64,000 nt of DNA from Daldinia sp. FL1419. Its lineage: Eukaryota > Ascomycota > Sordariomycetes > Xylariales > Hypoxylaceae. This document shows positions 39,336 to 50,796 of this stretch, in pieces. The stretch lies in assembly GCA_025201765.1 (NCBI GenBank), contig MU623504.1:1-64000 (forward strand), read 5' to 3'. How positions within the stretch are numbered: position 1 is the stretch's first letter; the number at the start of each line of letters is the position of its first letter. The position numbers and the translations under genes are program-made. Under the pieces are notes generated by a model. That model saw only the letters and a program-made list of their open reading frames with translations. It ran no database searches and had not been told where the DNA came from.

Positions 39336-41337
39336 ATGGTGATGAGTCGGGATGAGGAGAGGGCCGGTAGCCTCAGTCGGCAAGGGTCCACGGTTTCGTC
39401 GCCCGACGGCTCGGAACCCAAGGCCGCCAATCGGTCCAAGGCAAATATACGCGTATCGCTCGCCTGCGTTCAATGCCGGAGCAAACATGTCAAATGCGAT
39501 GCCACGCTACCGGCCTGCAACCGATGCCAGCAAGAAGACAAACCATGTTTTTATGCAAAATCGAGACGAGGTATCCGCGACCCTAAAAAAAGGAGCCTCA
39601 TATCGGACAAGCCACCGGCAACTTCGGCCGGGACTTTCTTCTCAACGTCAAATTTTTCATCAGGCCTACCGTCGGTTCGTTCACCTCGTGATTTACCAAG
39701 CGGCTGGTCCGTCAGTTCGGAATCGCAGGCGTCCACCTCGCCTCAAAACGAAAAGGAGTTATTACTCGACTTATTCTACAGCCACTTTCACCCAAGCTAT
39801 CCCTGTCTCCCCCCTAAAAGATTCTTCTTTAATCACGTCGAATCAGACCCAGACTCCTATCACTTCTTGCTCTTGGTCGTAAATTTTTGCGGATCGCTTT
39901 ACACAAACCATGTTTCTTCCGACGACTTATTAGAGGCGGCCTGCTCCGCTGCATGTGGATCGCTACCGTTTACAGTGCAATCGGTCCAGGGGCTGCTCAT
40001 CTTAAGCATCGCTGCGTATGGAATGATGAAATTCGAACACCACGCCGGTTGGGCGAACAGGGCGGTAACGATAGCCGTCGACATCGGCATGAACCGCAAG
40101 ACGTTTGCGGATGCAGCGTCCGATCCGGTGCTCGCAGAAAGCTATCGAAGGACATGGTGGTGCTTGACCTTCCAGGATTCCGAACGGGCGCTATGCGATG
40201 TCGGCTCTACGCTCTCCATCGCAGATGTGGAGTCCGATGTGGATTTGCCCTGCGAAGAATGGGAATATGAATCAGGGGTGAGTAGTTCCCTTTTCCCGTC
40301 TCCATACTTACCGAATGCCAAGCACCAAAGCTTTACCTAGCCTATCCGGCGACGTAAACCACGGACTAAACGACATCGTAAATCAAGTCTGACATGACGC
40401 ACAGGTTATACCTCAGCCTATATCCCAATCCCAGTATGAGTCGCGAGTCAGCTTGGGTCAATCGGACTTTTCTTCGATGGCTTACCTCATTGATATCTGT
40501 AAGATTCAGACTGATTTAGTCCTACCACATAACGAAGCGTCAGAAGACAAGAAGCCAGAGATATTTCAGCGTGCAGACTCTAGAATATGCGATTGGTTGC
40601 GGCGCGTTCCAAAATGGAAAATGAATTTGGTCGATCCAGATGGTGTAGTTGATGTAATACTCTACCACGGCGTTGCCATGGCACATGTGTAAGTATCAGT
40701 TAGCATCGTGATTGCCATAGACCATCTGTTGACGTCTAAGCAATTCAGTAACCGACTATGGCTCAGACAAGCCTCCCCTAGAACTGGTCTCAACTTACGA
40801 GACTATTTCCCCTTGGGTCCCGCTAAGGGTCCCGATCGTAAGGGGCATATAGTGAAGAGCTTCGGCTGGAATCCTCACCCGATTGATATCCAAGCCGCTA
40901 ATCATTATTGCGATCTATTTCGATATTCTTTCCCTACGAAGTGTCTACGCTCAGTGTTCGCGATCGGGACGCTCCGGGTGGCTTTAGCTTACCTCGATGC
41001 ATGTGTATTCCTCGGATTGGACTCTCCGGTCTTTAGGGAACGAATCAACACGCTGGTGCAAATACTCACAACACACGGGGAGACGTGGCCCCTTTCGAGA
41101 AAGATAGCAGACGACGTTAAAACTGTCGCGAAAGAATATCTAACACCGAGAATAAGTCAGAGTTGGCGACCGGGGATCTCGGAGTCCGAAGCATGGGCCG
41201 CGGTCTCGAGCGCTCTTTTGAACGAGACGCCGCTGGCTGCCAACTTTGGGTTTGAGCCATACCATCAACCCTACCCGGTCGAGAGTTGGGCTTTGGGCGA
41301 AAATTGGCCTAGCCTTACAGACATATATCAGGCCTAA
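39336..41337 (+). CDS. Zn2Cys6 fungal transcription factor
   Basis: Three exons, 39336-40277, 40405-40688 and 40749-41337, give 604 residues. Introns are 127 bp (GTGAGT donor) and 60 bp (GTAAGT donor). The DNA-binding cluster has cysteines at 44, 47, 54, 61, 64 and 71 (spacing C-2-C-6-C-6-C-2-C-6-C), followed by basic KSRRGIRDPKKR. A fungal-specific transcription-factor domain begins near residue 135 (LLLDLFYSHFHPSYPCLPPKRFF) and includes WANRAVTIAVDIGMNR and RRTWWCLTFQDSERAL, continuing to about 430. I chose the ATG at 39336 (MVMSRDEERAG) because the preceding open stretch from 39108 lacks family character; 39342 is also possible. It is a nuclear regulator; its target genes are unknown and no pathway cluster adjoins it. 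Confidence 0.9.
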
Positions 41338-42489
41338 ACGATAATAGCTGCTCTTGGATAGGGCGAGATGACGATACGTATTATTTTTTTTTTCTTTCTT
41401 TCTTTCTCCCGCCTATCTTTAACTGCATGGCATGGCACCGGACCTTGGAAATTTGGCGATGGAAAAATGACGGTTTAGGGGTTACGACGGGGAAGAGAGG
41501 CACAACCCAACCGACACATACGGTCATGCTTGGGTTATGGCTTAAGGGCCCGAGGCTTTAAATATACGCACATCCTGCGGGGGTTCAGGACAAGACTATT
41601 GGGATCAGACCAAGAGAGGTAGCAGGCTTTTATGAAATCTCCCATATCCCAAAAAGTAACGACAAATTATAATGATACATTGGCCAGCATTGGCCATGTT
41701 GTATCCACAGCAAGCTATTTGCTCCTATTTTTAGTATAGTCTTACCTACAAGTTGTTATTCTATCGCTTGATATACATACACTAGGTTTGACATTTAGAA
41801 AAATCTATCTAGATTTAATTAACAATGATTGACACAACCACCTGGGATTTACTTATTGAAAATAATGTATATAGGACCAGTATCTCCTGTCGTCACTAAG
41901 AGGTACCTAATGTAGGATAACTATAAGTTGCCCTATTAGGCAACTTAGGTAACTAGGTTACATACCTACATTTGTCGGTTGGATTGGATACAGGGCCTAT
42001 TTTTGTTGTTTACCTAATATTGACGTTTGCACGTGAAGTTTCTTGAAGCGCCCTGTCGCGTACCCCTAGATGCGGTATGCGTTAGTATGCTATGATGTAC
42101 ATGCCTCGTAGCTCATGTACATATGCACTGCCCCTTCCGCAGCACGCGATCACCGGCGGTGAATTCTAATGTGTATCGTACCTGCCTCATATCCACAATA
42201 GCTCCTATAGCTCTTTTAGTGGAGACCTTAGGTACTTTGACCTTGGACCTTGCTGTCCTTGTCCCCTGTGTAAAAAAAATACCCCACCAACAAACTATCG
42301 ATTCATCCCACTTCACTTTCCATCTCCATTACAACATTACAACATTACAACCTTACGACATTGCGACATATCCATACAATTTACTAACACTCATAGCCGT
42401 AACCATAATCGTAACACATCGCCAAGACGAGCGGCAATCCCATTCTACATATACACCGGACGGCATGAGCACATGCTAATATCATCAAA
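41338..42489. other. Intergenic between the regulator and KAP120
   Basis: A poly-pyrimidine run (about 41382-41409) lies just past the regulator stop. AGGTAACTAGGTT-type repeats are at about 41935-41970. CATTACAA repeats at about 42327-42352 lie in the probable leader of KAP120. No gene is seen. Confidence 0.45.
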
Positions 42490-45400
42490 ATGAATTTCGC
42501 TATAGAGGTTCCAGGTGCGGCAACGCCCCTGAACTTCTACGAACTCCTCCGTACTCTCCAGACTGCATCCACATCCCACGATAACAGCAGTCGTCAGGCT
42601 GCCGGTCAGCAACTTACAGCCTGGGAATCCCATCCGGAATATTACCCGACACTACAGGTATTACACTTCTACTTTACATTTCCCACGTGGCTCTTTGACA
42701 CTAACAAACCTCACTTTTAGTCTGTTTTCCTCGACAAGAGTTCACCTCAAAATGTTAGATTTCTTGCGATTATCCAGCTCAAAAACGGTGTCGATCGGTT
42801 CTGGCGACTTCAGAATGTCCAGCATGCTATTCCGCCAGCCGCGAAGCAGCTAATACGAGAGAGGCTTTTCGAGGGGTCTACTAGTGAAGGTGACAGACAG
42901 CTTGCTATGCACAATGCTCTCGTCATTGCGAAGATAGTCCGCATGGACTTTCCTTCGGCTTGGTCTACTCCTTTAAGCGACATTATCCAACGTCTTAGAG
43001 CGACCAAGGATGGCGATCAAGTTGAGCTCTCGGGAGCTTTGATCATACTTTTGCGAGTAGTTAAAGAACTAGGGACGGCAAGGCTGCGGAAGTCTCAGAC
43101 TATGCTTCAGTCTGTTACACCAGAACTTGTGTACGTTCTTGGTGAAATATACCACGCGAAAACCACTCAATGGATATCTTTTTTAACCAACGGCCGTGAA
43201 GATGATGATGGAGATGCGGCCTTATTGGCCATGGAGAATAGTCTTGATACCATCAAGAGTCTTCGTCGGCTCTTGATAATGGGTTATGAGTTCCCACATA
43301 AGGAAAAGAGTGTCCAGGAATTATGGGACTTCTGTCAAGTGCAATTTGCGCAATTTCTAAGCTTCATCAACAGCGATTCCAGAAAGATCGCGCGTTATGT
43401 TGATCTATTAGGAAAGCATCTCATGCAGTTCACAAAACTCCATATTGACATGGCCACCACTCATCCTACAAGCTTTACCTCTCTCCCGAATTCTCTAGAT
43501 CTTGTGCGTGCATATTGGGACCTCACTGCCAAATTTGCAGAAGTTTTCAATAAGTCGGATGGAATACGCCATGAGGCCTCAGGATTAGAACCAACCAAGG
43601 CTAAGGCTGAGGGGCCCCTCTTGGAGAAATTAGCATTGAAGGGACTACTTCTAATACGACAGTGTGTAAGGATAGTCCACTTCCCCCAACAAACAATTCG
43701 ATATCGTTCACAGGAATTCAAAGAAGAACAACAACGGGCCGTCGAATTTCTAGGCACCGAACTACTAAAAGACGAACTCGTCACCCAAATAGCCAACGTC
43801 TTAATCACCCACTTTTTCATATTTCGTAAAGCAGATTTAGATGCGTGGGATGAAGATCCGCAAGAATGGGAACAGCAAGAAGAAGCTGGAGGTAATGCAT
43901 ACGAATGGGAAGTGAGGCCTTGCGCGGAAAAACTGTTCTTGGATCTCCTCACACACTACAAGCATCTATTACTACAGCCTCTCATATCATATTTCAGTAC
44001 GGTGCAGAACCCACAAACGGATATCGTTACCAGAGAAGCAGTATATACCGCTATGGGGTTAGCTGCTGCTTTAGTAAATGAAGAATTTGATTTTCAGAGC
44101 ATACTAAAAGCAACAATAGCAGCCGATGCCCAGCAAACAGGCCCATTGGCCCGAGTCATCAGGCGAAGGATCGCCATTCTCCTAAGTCAATGGGTGCCCG
44201 TCAAAATGTCCAATGAAGCACGCCCACTCGTTTACGAAATATTCCGACATTTTCTTAACCCTGAAGATGAATGCAACGATATTGTTGTTCGTATTACCGC
44301 TGCGCGGCAATTTAAGACTGTCTTCGACGAGCTAGGATTTGAAGGACACCTATTTTCTCCATACGCCCCCGACGTGCTTATGAGGCTTGTTGGACTATTG
44401 GAAGAATCAGAAATTGACGAGACCAAGTTGGCGATACTGGAATCAACGCGGAGCCTCATACAGCGCATGGAAACACATGTGTCCAGTTTTGGCGATATGG
44501 TAATGAATGCAATACCTAGGATATGGGAGTCTGCAGGGGACCTGGGTTTCATGATGAAGCAGTCGGTTTTAGCCATAATACAAGCAGTGGTAACATCCAT
44601 GAAGACAGAGTCTCAAAGATATCAACCCATGATTTTACCGCTAATATCCGAGGCTACACAAGAAGGTACAGAGCTATATTTATATCTCATCGAAGAAGCA
44701 TTGGACCTATGGTCTAATATATTGCACGGAAGTCAGCCTCCCTTGTCGTCAGAGCTCATCAGTCTAGTTGATAATGTTATCAGTCAACTTCCAAAGCAGA
44801 ACGACTATGCGTTTTCATACACAAGCATCCTCGGTTGCTATATTATACTCGCACCGGAAGCTATCCTTGAAGACCGTTATCGACGCCCAACCCTCGCTGC
44901 CCTCTCTAGTACGATTGGCGCGAAGAGCCGCGAGCTAGTGAGCATCACTATACGGTATACCGAATCCTTGATACGATTATCTCATGAGCTAGGCGGCACT
45001 CCTGGCTTGCAAGTAGTCCTTCAAGACATGATGGCGACGGGCTTCTTAACCAAGATCTTTGAAGGCATACATGAGTCTTTTGAAGCTCACCAAACGACCG
45101 GACCCAAAAAGAAGCAAAGTCGCGTGAGCTCTCAAAACCTAGTAGATTACTTTGTCATACTATCCCGAATTGCTGTTATCGATCCAGCCATGTTTGTGGA
45201 GATGCTTGCATCACTTGGTCCCTTAGAGCAGGTTTGGAGCTGGCTCAGCGCCGAGTGGTTTGGTTCGTTCGACAGCATAGCCGACAACAACCGACATAAG
45301 CTGAATCTTCTAGCCTTAACACGGCTCCTCGAGCTTCCCCAGCCAATGCAAGACTTTGCCCTGCATAAGCTCCAGGATTATTTCTCAATGTGGACCAGCG

Positions 45401-45699
45401 TTCTAGTTCAGATTATAAGCGTCGACCCGCCCACTGTCGGTAACGATATGCTCGTCATCACCAGCGAATTGCAGCCCACGGAATGGGACACACCGAAAGA
45501 CGTGAGAGAAAGAGCTCTGTTAGCGACCGACCCAGTGAAGACGGTCCAGTCTCTCCCGTTTGTAAGAAAGAGACTCGACGATTTAGTGCAGAGAGCCGGT
45601 GGGGAGCAAGTCTTCCAAAGCAATTGGGCGGTAAACGTCGATAAAGATGTTCTGGGAGGCTTTCAAAAGGTAGCTTCGGTACCTACTGCCGATGAGTAG
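42490..45699 (+). CDS. KAP120: Importin-beta family nuclear transport receptor (Kap120/importin-11)
   Basis: Karyopherins of this class carry cargo through the nuclear pore in a Ran-GTP-dependent manner; Kap120 relatives act in nuclear import and 60S ribosome biogenesis. Two exons, 42490-42657 and 42721-45699, are separated by a 63 bp intron with a CTAAC branch site and encode 1048 residues, close to the roughly 1000 typical of the family. The importin-beta N-terminal domain is at about 35-105 (RQAAGQQLTAWESHPEYYP, then LAIIQLKNGVDRFWR). The rest is helical HEAT-type repeat sequence without low complexity, including an acidic loop (DAWDEDPQEWEQQEE, about residue 460). The start ATG has an AAAATG context. 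The stop TAG is followed in the same frame by 39 further sense codons (45700-45816). Paralogue choice (Kap120 rather than another importin) rests on overall resemblance. Confidence 0.88.
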
Positions 45700-46531
45700 T
45701 GCTTGTCGACACTTAAGGAGATGCAAGCCGAAGCGGAGTTGCAGCAGGATTCTTTGAGGGAGAGACTGTGGTTATTATGCGTACGAGAAGCAAAGGAAGA
45801 TATGAGAAATGGAGACTAGTGCGCTGGTTTATATCACTACAAGGGCACCAAGTCCCACGTATCAGAACTGAGGTTTTTAGAACAGAGCAGAGGAGGGTCT
45901 AGCGTTGTTGCTTAGATGGGCACGTAACCATAGTTGGGAGATACCATGAACATTGAGTTTTCGAATCCCTGGAGTCAATTTACTGTATTTTTGCTTATTC
46001 ATTGAGGATAGCTCGTTGTAGTGGTAAATATGGAAACCCACGTTTACGAGTGCGTCTTGCTTATAAGGAATATTATTAGAGCTACCTACTTATAAAAGTA
46101 AGAATGCATACAGGTTAGGAGTAATAGCACTCTAGACAAAATAGTATTGTGTGAAAGCCAGGTGAACGTATTAAATACATCTACGAATTAGGGGTCGGTA
46201 AGGCATGTCGTAGGCAGTTTCACAGTTAACCCTATAAAAGTGATATAAAATTATAAGATAGATACCTAGGTAGGCACCTATAATATTTGCTCATGAAGAG
46301 TGGTGATATCGGTCATCTGGAGGTGGGTAGTTACATCTATTAACCAACGTGGTCACTTAGATAGTCCAATCTTCTGTTTTCTATTTTCTGTGACTATATC
46401 CCCTCCCACGGGCCTCTTTTCATGTGATACTACATGATAATATGCCAACACGAGTCCAGATATGTATTATACCTAAGTTTTCTAGGCCCTCCAGTCGAGG
46501 TCCCGGATGACAACACGGGAACCGGTATGCT
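45700..46531. other. Intergenic with in-frame continuation after KAP120
   Basis: The first 120 bases stay open in the KAP120 frame and end at a TAG at 45817-45819, reading Lys/Glu/Leu-rich sequence. Beyond that the DNA is ordinary AT-moderate spacer with a CCTAGGTAGGCACCTA motif near 46264-46279. Confidence 0.5.
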
Positions 46532-47023
46532 TCACTTCAGAGCAAGTGCAATCCAACCCCCAATCACTAAACGAGGGTTAGTACCTACACCAAGATAGAC
46601 CGACCACCATTAGAAATAGGAAGAGAACGTACAGCACAGCCCACCAAGCGGCGTCACGGGGCCCATGAACCGGAAGCGCGCCGGGTTCAAGACGAGGAGG
46701 TACAAGCTCCCGCTGAAAAAGGTCATGCCGGTCGTAAATAGAACACCCGAAATCGGATTCTGGACCTGTGCGGCGACAAGCAGAGCCACCGAGTGGATTA
46801 ACTGGTAGTGGGCGGCGGTAGCCCAGTTGGTGATTTTCGCCGGGTCCGAGACGACCTTTTTGAGGCCGTGGGCGCCGAAGGCGCCAAGACCAACAGCCGA
46901 GGCCCCGTAGATACAAGCGAGGGTCCAATACATGCTGCTGCGGGGGTGTCGGCGGGTTGTGGTTGTTGTGGTGGTGGTTGTGTTGGAGGTGTTTAGGAGC
47001 GGGGTACGGGAAGAGGATGGCAT
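46532..47023 (-). CDS. DUF423 small integral membrane protein
   Basis: Two exons, 46633-47023 and 46532-46566, give 141 residues. The 66 bp intron has a GTACGT donor and a perfect TACTAAC branch site. Splicing restores the family ending GGLCLIGGWIALALK, whereas reading through gives an unrelated short tail. The start MPSSSRTPLLNTSN leads into a Thr run (TTTTTTTTT) and then the DUF423 domain: YWTLACIYGASAVGLGAFGAHGLKK, then NWATAAHYQLIHSVALLVAAQ, then FTTGMTFFSGSLYLLVL. This is about four membrane helices, as in bacterial YgdD and fungal relatives. No biochemical role is established for the family. It lies 203 bases from the foldback element, which sits in or next to its promoter. Confidence 0.9.
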
Positions 47024-47225
47024 TGTAAGAGTTGAAGGAAGAGGGTAGGCGGTGATTGCGTGACGATGCCCGGATATAGATGTAAGTGGGAGGTAGGAGG
47101 TACTTAGGAGTAAGTATTCCGAAAACTCCGGTACGTTGCATGAGATTAGGTAAAGAGCGCCTAGCGATGCTTTAGCTCCCGCTTTTTAGCGACTTCATTA
47201 GGCGCGTCGTATTAATTTATAGGTA

Positions 47226-47268
47226 TGGCAGACCATATATATCACTTTGCCAAAATTGATTTTGGTTA
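47226..47268 (+). repeat. Left terminal inverted repeat of the foldback element
   Basis: It starts TGGCAGACCATATATATCAC and matches the reverse complement of 47816-47858 over most positions, with C/T and G/A differences. Confidence 0.85.
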
Positions 47269-47815
47269 AACACTAAATTAAATTTGACTAAACGTAGTAG
47301 CAATTTTATTAACAAATATTTAAATTTTTATAAAAAATATTTAAATTTTATATAAATTAAATGGATATATATTTATTAATAATTAAATAATTTATATATA
47401 TTAATATAATAAAATTATAGATAAAATTTATTTTAATAGGATTCAAACTTATCTTAGCAAGTTTAAATTTAAGATTTTTATTAGCTATTACAGCTACCCT
47501 TATATAAGAAAGATATGTCAGGGGTCTAATTAACTAAAAAATGCTATGGGATAGTCTAAACCTGCTGAAATAAGTTTAGATTAGGACAGTTTTACTTTAT
47601 ATCTTTTGTACCACAACAATTTTTAACCAATCAGACCCTTAACATACCTTTTTCACATAAAAGTGGCTATAGTAGCTGGTAAAAAAAAATCTAATCTAAA
47701 ACCCCTCATATATATATAACCATTATAATATTACTTTTATAATACATAAATATCTATATATAACCTTATTATATATGACCTATGCACACACTAAGGATAT
47801 ATTACCCTTTACAAC

Positions 47816-47858
47816 CACCCAAAATCGATTTTGGCAAAGTGGCTCCTATGGTCCGCCA
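47816..47858 (-). repeat. Right terminal inverted repeat of the foldback element
   Basis: Read on the minus strand it begins TGGCGGACCATAGGAGCCAC. It is the less mutated arm, retaining CpG-like positions that are A/T in the left arm. Confidence 0.85.
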
Positions 47859-48243
47859 TAATAGGCCTCCATAGACGCCCAGGCGCGTCTCATTTTCCAA
47901 CTCCAACTTTGTGGTAATTCGTAATTGATCCTTGTCAGCTTCGCAACTTTGCTGTTAACTATGATAAATGTTTAGAGAGGTTTCCCTCGCAGTAGGTATC
48001 TACTAACAGTAGTGTTAATCACCGTAAACTTTTTTTCCTTTCGAATCTTTTGTATCGGAATTTCCCGTCAAAACTCACTTTTTTTTTTTAATAAGATAAC
48101 TAACCTTGGGTAGGTACATTTCAACGTTATATCGGTCCGCTCGTCCAAAATATCAAGGCCCACATTCTCGCTATGCTTGAACCCATCTGATTAAATCTCG
48201 CATCGACTCCAGTCAGAGCCCGATATAGATTGATGACGGTAAG

Positions 48244-49194
48244 CTAATCATCCTCAGAATCGTAGTAATGAGGGGGCGCGTCTTCCGGGTTAGGACACCA
48301 CGGAAATTCAGCGTCGCCGAGTGGCGGAGATATAATTTCGCCCAATAGCGACAATCCGTCCTTGGCCAATGTCGCAGCTGTCTGTAGCTTTTCTTGTAGA
48401 CAAGCTCCCTGCGTCTTAACGGATTTCTTGAAAGCTTTCCAGGGCTTAGGCATTCTTTCCACCTTGACTATTATTCCGTCTATGAGTTTACCGTCAAAGT
48501 CACCCGTGAATCGTTCTAGGTCTTTCTTATCCCTAAAACAGACCCATCGTCGGCCCCTTCCCGTGGTGTGGATATCAGGAGAGGATGGCCCGGTGTCCGG
48601 GCTCATTGGGTCGAACAACTCGGCGGCAACTCCGGTGGGGTGATACTCTTGTGTGGCGAGAGCCAGCTTCTGAGCGGAATCGATGCTATTGGGCAGAGGT
48701 AAACCACGGAGAGAGAACCCGACAAGAACGACGTTTTGTCCCGGGACCTCTTTGCGAAGCCTTGTTGGGTCCCCGAGTAATGTTGTCCTCGTCTTGGCCA
48801 CTCCCTCCCAGATTATCTCAGCGATATTTAAAGACATGGTCCTAAGGCGGCGTTCCTTCGCGAAGCCCTCGAGGGAGTACGCTACGTCCTCGGTCCAGGG
48901 ACGTTCCTCAAGTCTAGGCAAAAGTGCCAGGCTAACCTCATAGACGTCGTAGAGTGCCCCGAGCTCAGGCACGAGTTTAGCGTCCATGGCGACGAAAGCT
49001 GTATCAGCAGGCGATTTCTTGACTGCTTCGGCAGTGAGCGCATAACCTTTTAGTAGGCCGTCTTTTTGTACCTGGCACTGAGTCTTTTCCATGTCCAGGT
49101 TAGGTACCGTCCTACCTTCCCACCAGGAAGGCTCTCCAAGCGCTTGCGCGCCCTTGGGTTTCAGCAAGCAGCGACAAAGGCTTCTGAGACCCAT
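48244..49194 (-). CDS. Hypothetical protein, possible N-terminal acylation
   Basis: An uninterrupted frame of 316 codons begins at the ATG at 49194. I recognise no domain. The start MGLRSLCRCLL has Gly2 followed by Cys7 and Cys9, a pattern compatible with myristoylation plus palmitoylation, so membrane tethering is possible but unproven. The body is mixed alpha/beta in character (TAFVAMDAKLVPELGALYDVYEVSLALL; PGQNVVLVGFSLRGLPLP). A basic segment at about 246-263 (KVERMPKPWKAFKKSVK) follows, and the acidic end is DAPPHYYDSEDD. There is no signal peptide or membrane helix. It lies 385 bases from the foldback element. The long frame and even composition support a real gene. It may be restricted to related fungi. 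Confidence 0.65.
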   Translation of the reverse strand: MGLRSLCRCLLKPKGAQALGEPSWWEGRTVPNLDMEKTQCQVQKDGLLKGYALTAEAVKKSPADTAFVAMDAKLVPELGALYDVYEVSLALLPRLEERPWTEDVAYSLEGFAKERRLRTMSLNIAEIIWEGVAKTRTTLLGDPTRLRKEVPGQNVVLVGFSLRGLPLPNSIDSAQKLALATQEYHPTGVAAELFDPMSPDTGPSSPDIHTTGRGRRWVCFRDKKDLERFTGDFDGKLIDGIIVKVERMPKPWKAFKKSVKTQGACLQEKLQTAATLAKDGLSLLGEIISPPLGDAEFPWCPNPEDAPPHYYDSEDD

Positions 49195-50796
49195 TATTGC
49201 CTGAGGAATCTCGTTATTGAAAAGAGTATAGTATATTCCCGAAATTAAAAGTCGACGATTGTATCCTCAGAGCTGTTCGCATCTATATACTGCGAATAAC
49301 GATGAATTCGGTTTCGTCCAAGTAAGCGTGTTCTATCTAGGGCAACACCTAATAATGTCACGACGATGCTCGGTAGTAGGGTGGTGAAGAAAACGGAAAA
49401 GTTATTTGAGGCAAGTAGAGAGCAGATGGGTACTAACTAGGTACCTAGGTAGGTATTTATATGTGTCTGTAAACTTTAAAATGGAGGAAATACCAACGCA
49501 TTGGAACGCTTGAGCCCTTTCCCTCCCGGGAATTGTCACAGCGCAAGTTTGGAAACCTATTACCTTATAAGTTTGAGTATCTGATAGTAAGACAGCTACT
49601 TCCTCACGTTCTGTAGCTTTAACTGTTACATTAGTTAAAGCTTCTACTCAAAAATAAGTGTAATTTTCTATAATTGGTCATGGCAAGGTACAACCACTTT
49701 ATCTTTAGGTAGTATTCAATTAAATAGGTACCTACCTATATATTATACTAAAGCTTATAAGTTGACCGGCGAGCTAAAGTTTCCCAAAACCATGTTGTAG
49801 TTGCAATCCGACTATACCTTGATAATATCAAAATGCCATCTGTAACATTCCCATGACTTTGGGCTGCGCTTTAATACGAATCATGAAGTAACTATGCCTT
49901 GAGTTATGCTTAGAGCCTGAAACTATAAGCACACCACACTGGACTCTAACCCAAACAGTTGAGTGCGAGAAGTTCAACATCGTTCAAGTCCGGATGTACT
50001 CAGTCAAGAGATACCTGGAAATAAACTGCGAATAGAACAGTAGTATATGGGCGTGCACCGCCACACGAAGACAATCTATTGTTACTTTACCGTTACAACG
50101 ACCTAGTTCAGACCCTTCTAGCTCAGCCTTATGGAGGACAATGCTTCTTCAACGTCGTAAGCCAAGATGTGTCAAACCTTCAAGGGCCTACAGATGGAGG
50201 GGTGGTATATATCGAATGACCAATAGCTTAGCAGTTTCAACTCTAGATGGTTAAGAGTCAAACGGCAATAATGCAACGCTATTTCCATAAGTTGGTCGAT
50301 GCGCTCTAATGTCTAGCGATATGTCGCGATGTGGATCTCAGACGTCGGCGGAGCGATGTTTAAGGGGTTCCCTTTTTGGGTGGTAAGCTGCGATGCTAGT
50401 CCAATATCGCCCAGCTGAAGAAACAGTCCTAAGGAAACATGCGACGCCGCTTATACAGAATAAAATAAATTGGATTCTACTAGAAATGAGGGACACCGCA
50501 TCGTCAAACAGGGGTAATACTTGGTCAGCTACGTGATGCATGCGATATAGATTACTAGTACGGGCTTGAAGGAGCGAACATAATCAGCCTTGCACTAATA
50601 GCACCCACAACTTCCCCGGATCTATGATGTACTTATGTTTCTATGCCGAATAAATCCAATAGGCCTCCCTGTGGTTGTTGCTCAGTTTTACCCCTACTCC
50701 GTTCTGCACGTCTTGACTTTCTGGACTAGCCGTGCCCCTGAGACTCAATCGAAGATAAAGAACTATTCGCTCGCTCTATATATTTAAGTTAATTAT
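49195..50796. other. Intergenic, no gene seen
   Basis: About 1.6 kb of spacer between divergent genes. It includes CCTAGGTAGGTA-type motifs at about 49440-49455 and 49727-49738. No supportable frame is seen. Confidence 0.45.

Larger units (their letters stand above)
47226..47858. mobile_element. Foldback MITE-like element with TA target duplication
   Basis: A 633 bp AT-rich segment is flanked by TA (47224-47225 and 47859-47860). Its ends are inverted copies. The left end reads TGGCAGACCATA at 47226-47237 and the right end is its complement with one change at 47847-47858. Similarity continues past CTTTGCCAAAATCGATTTTGG, about 40 bp in all. Further in, the region around 47490-47545 is complementary, with many transitions, to about 47615-47680, so the element is one long imperfect palindrome. 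It has no coding frame. TA duplication and short size suit a non-autonomous Tc1/mariner-type element. Differences between the arms are mostly C/T or G/A, consistent with RIP. Confidence 0.85.

Noticed and set aside
40689..40716. Earlier acceptors for intron 2 of the Zn2Cys6 gene
   Set aside because: They give stops or an intron under 30 nt; the acceptor at 40747-40748 restores the expected frame.
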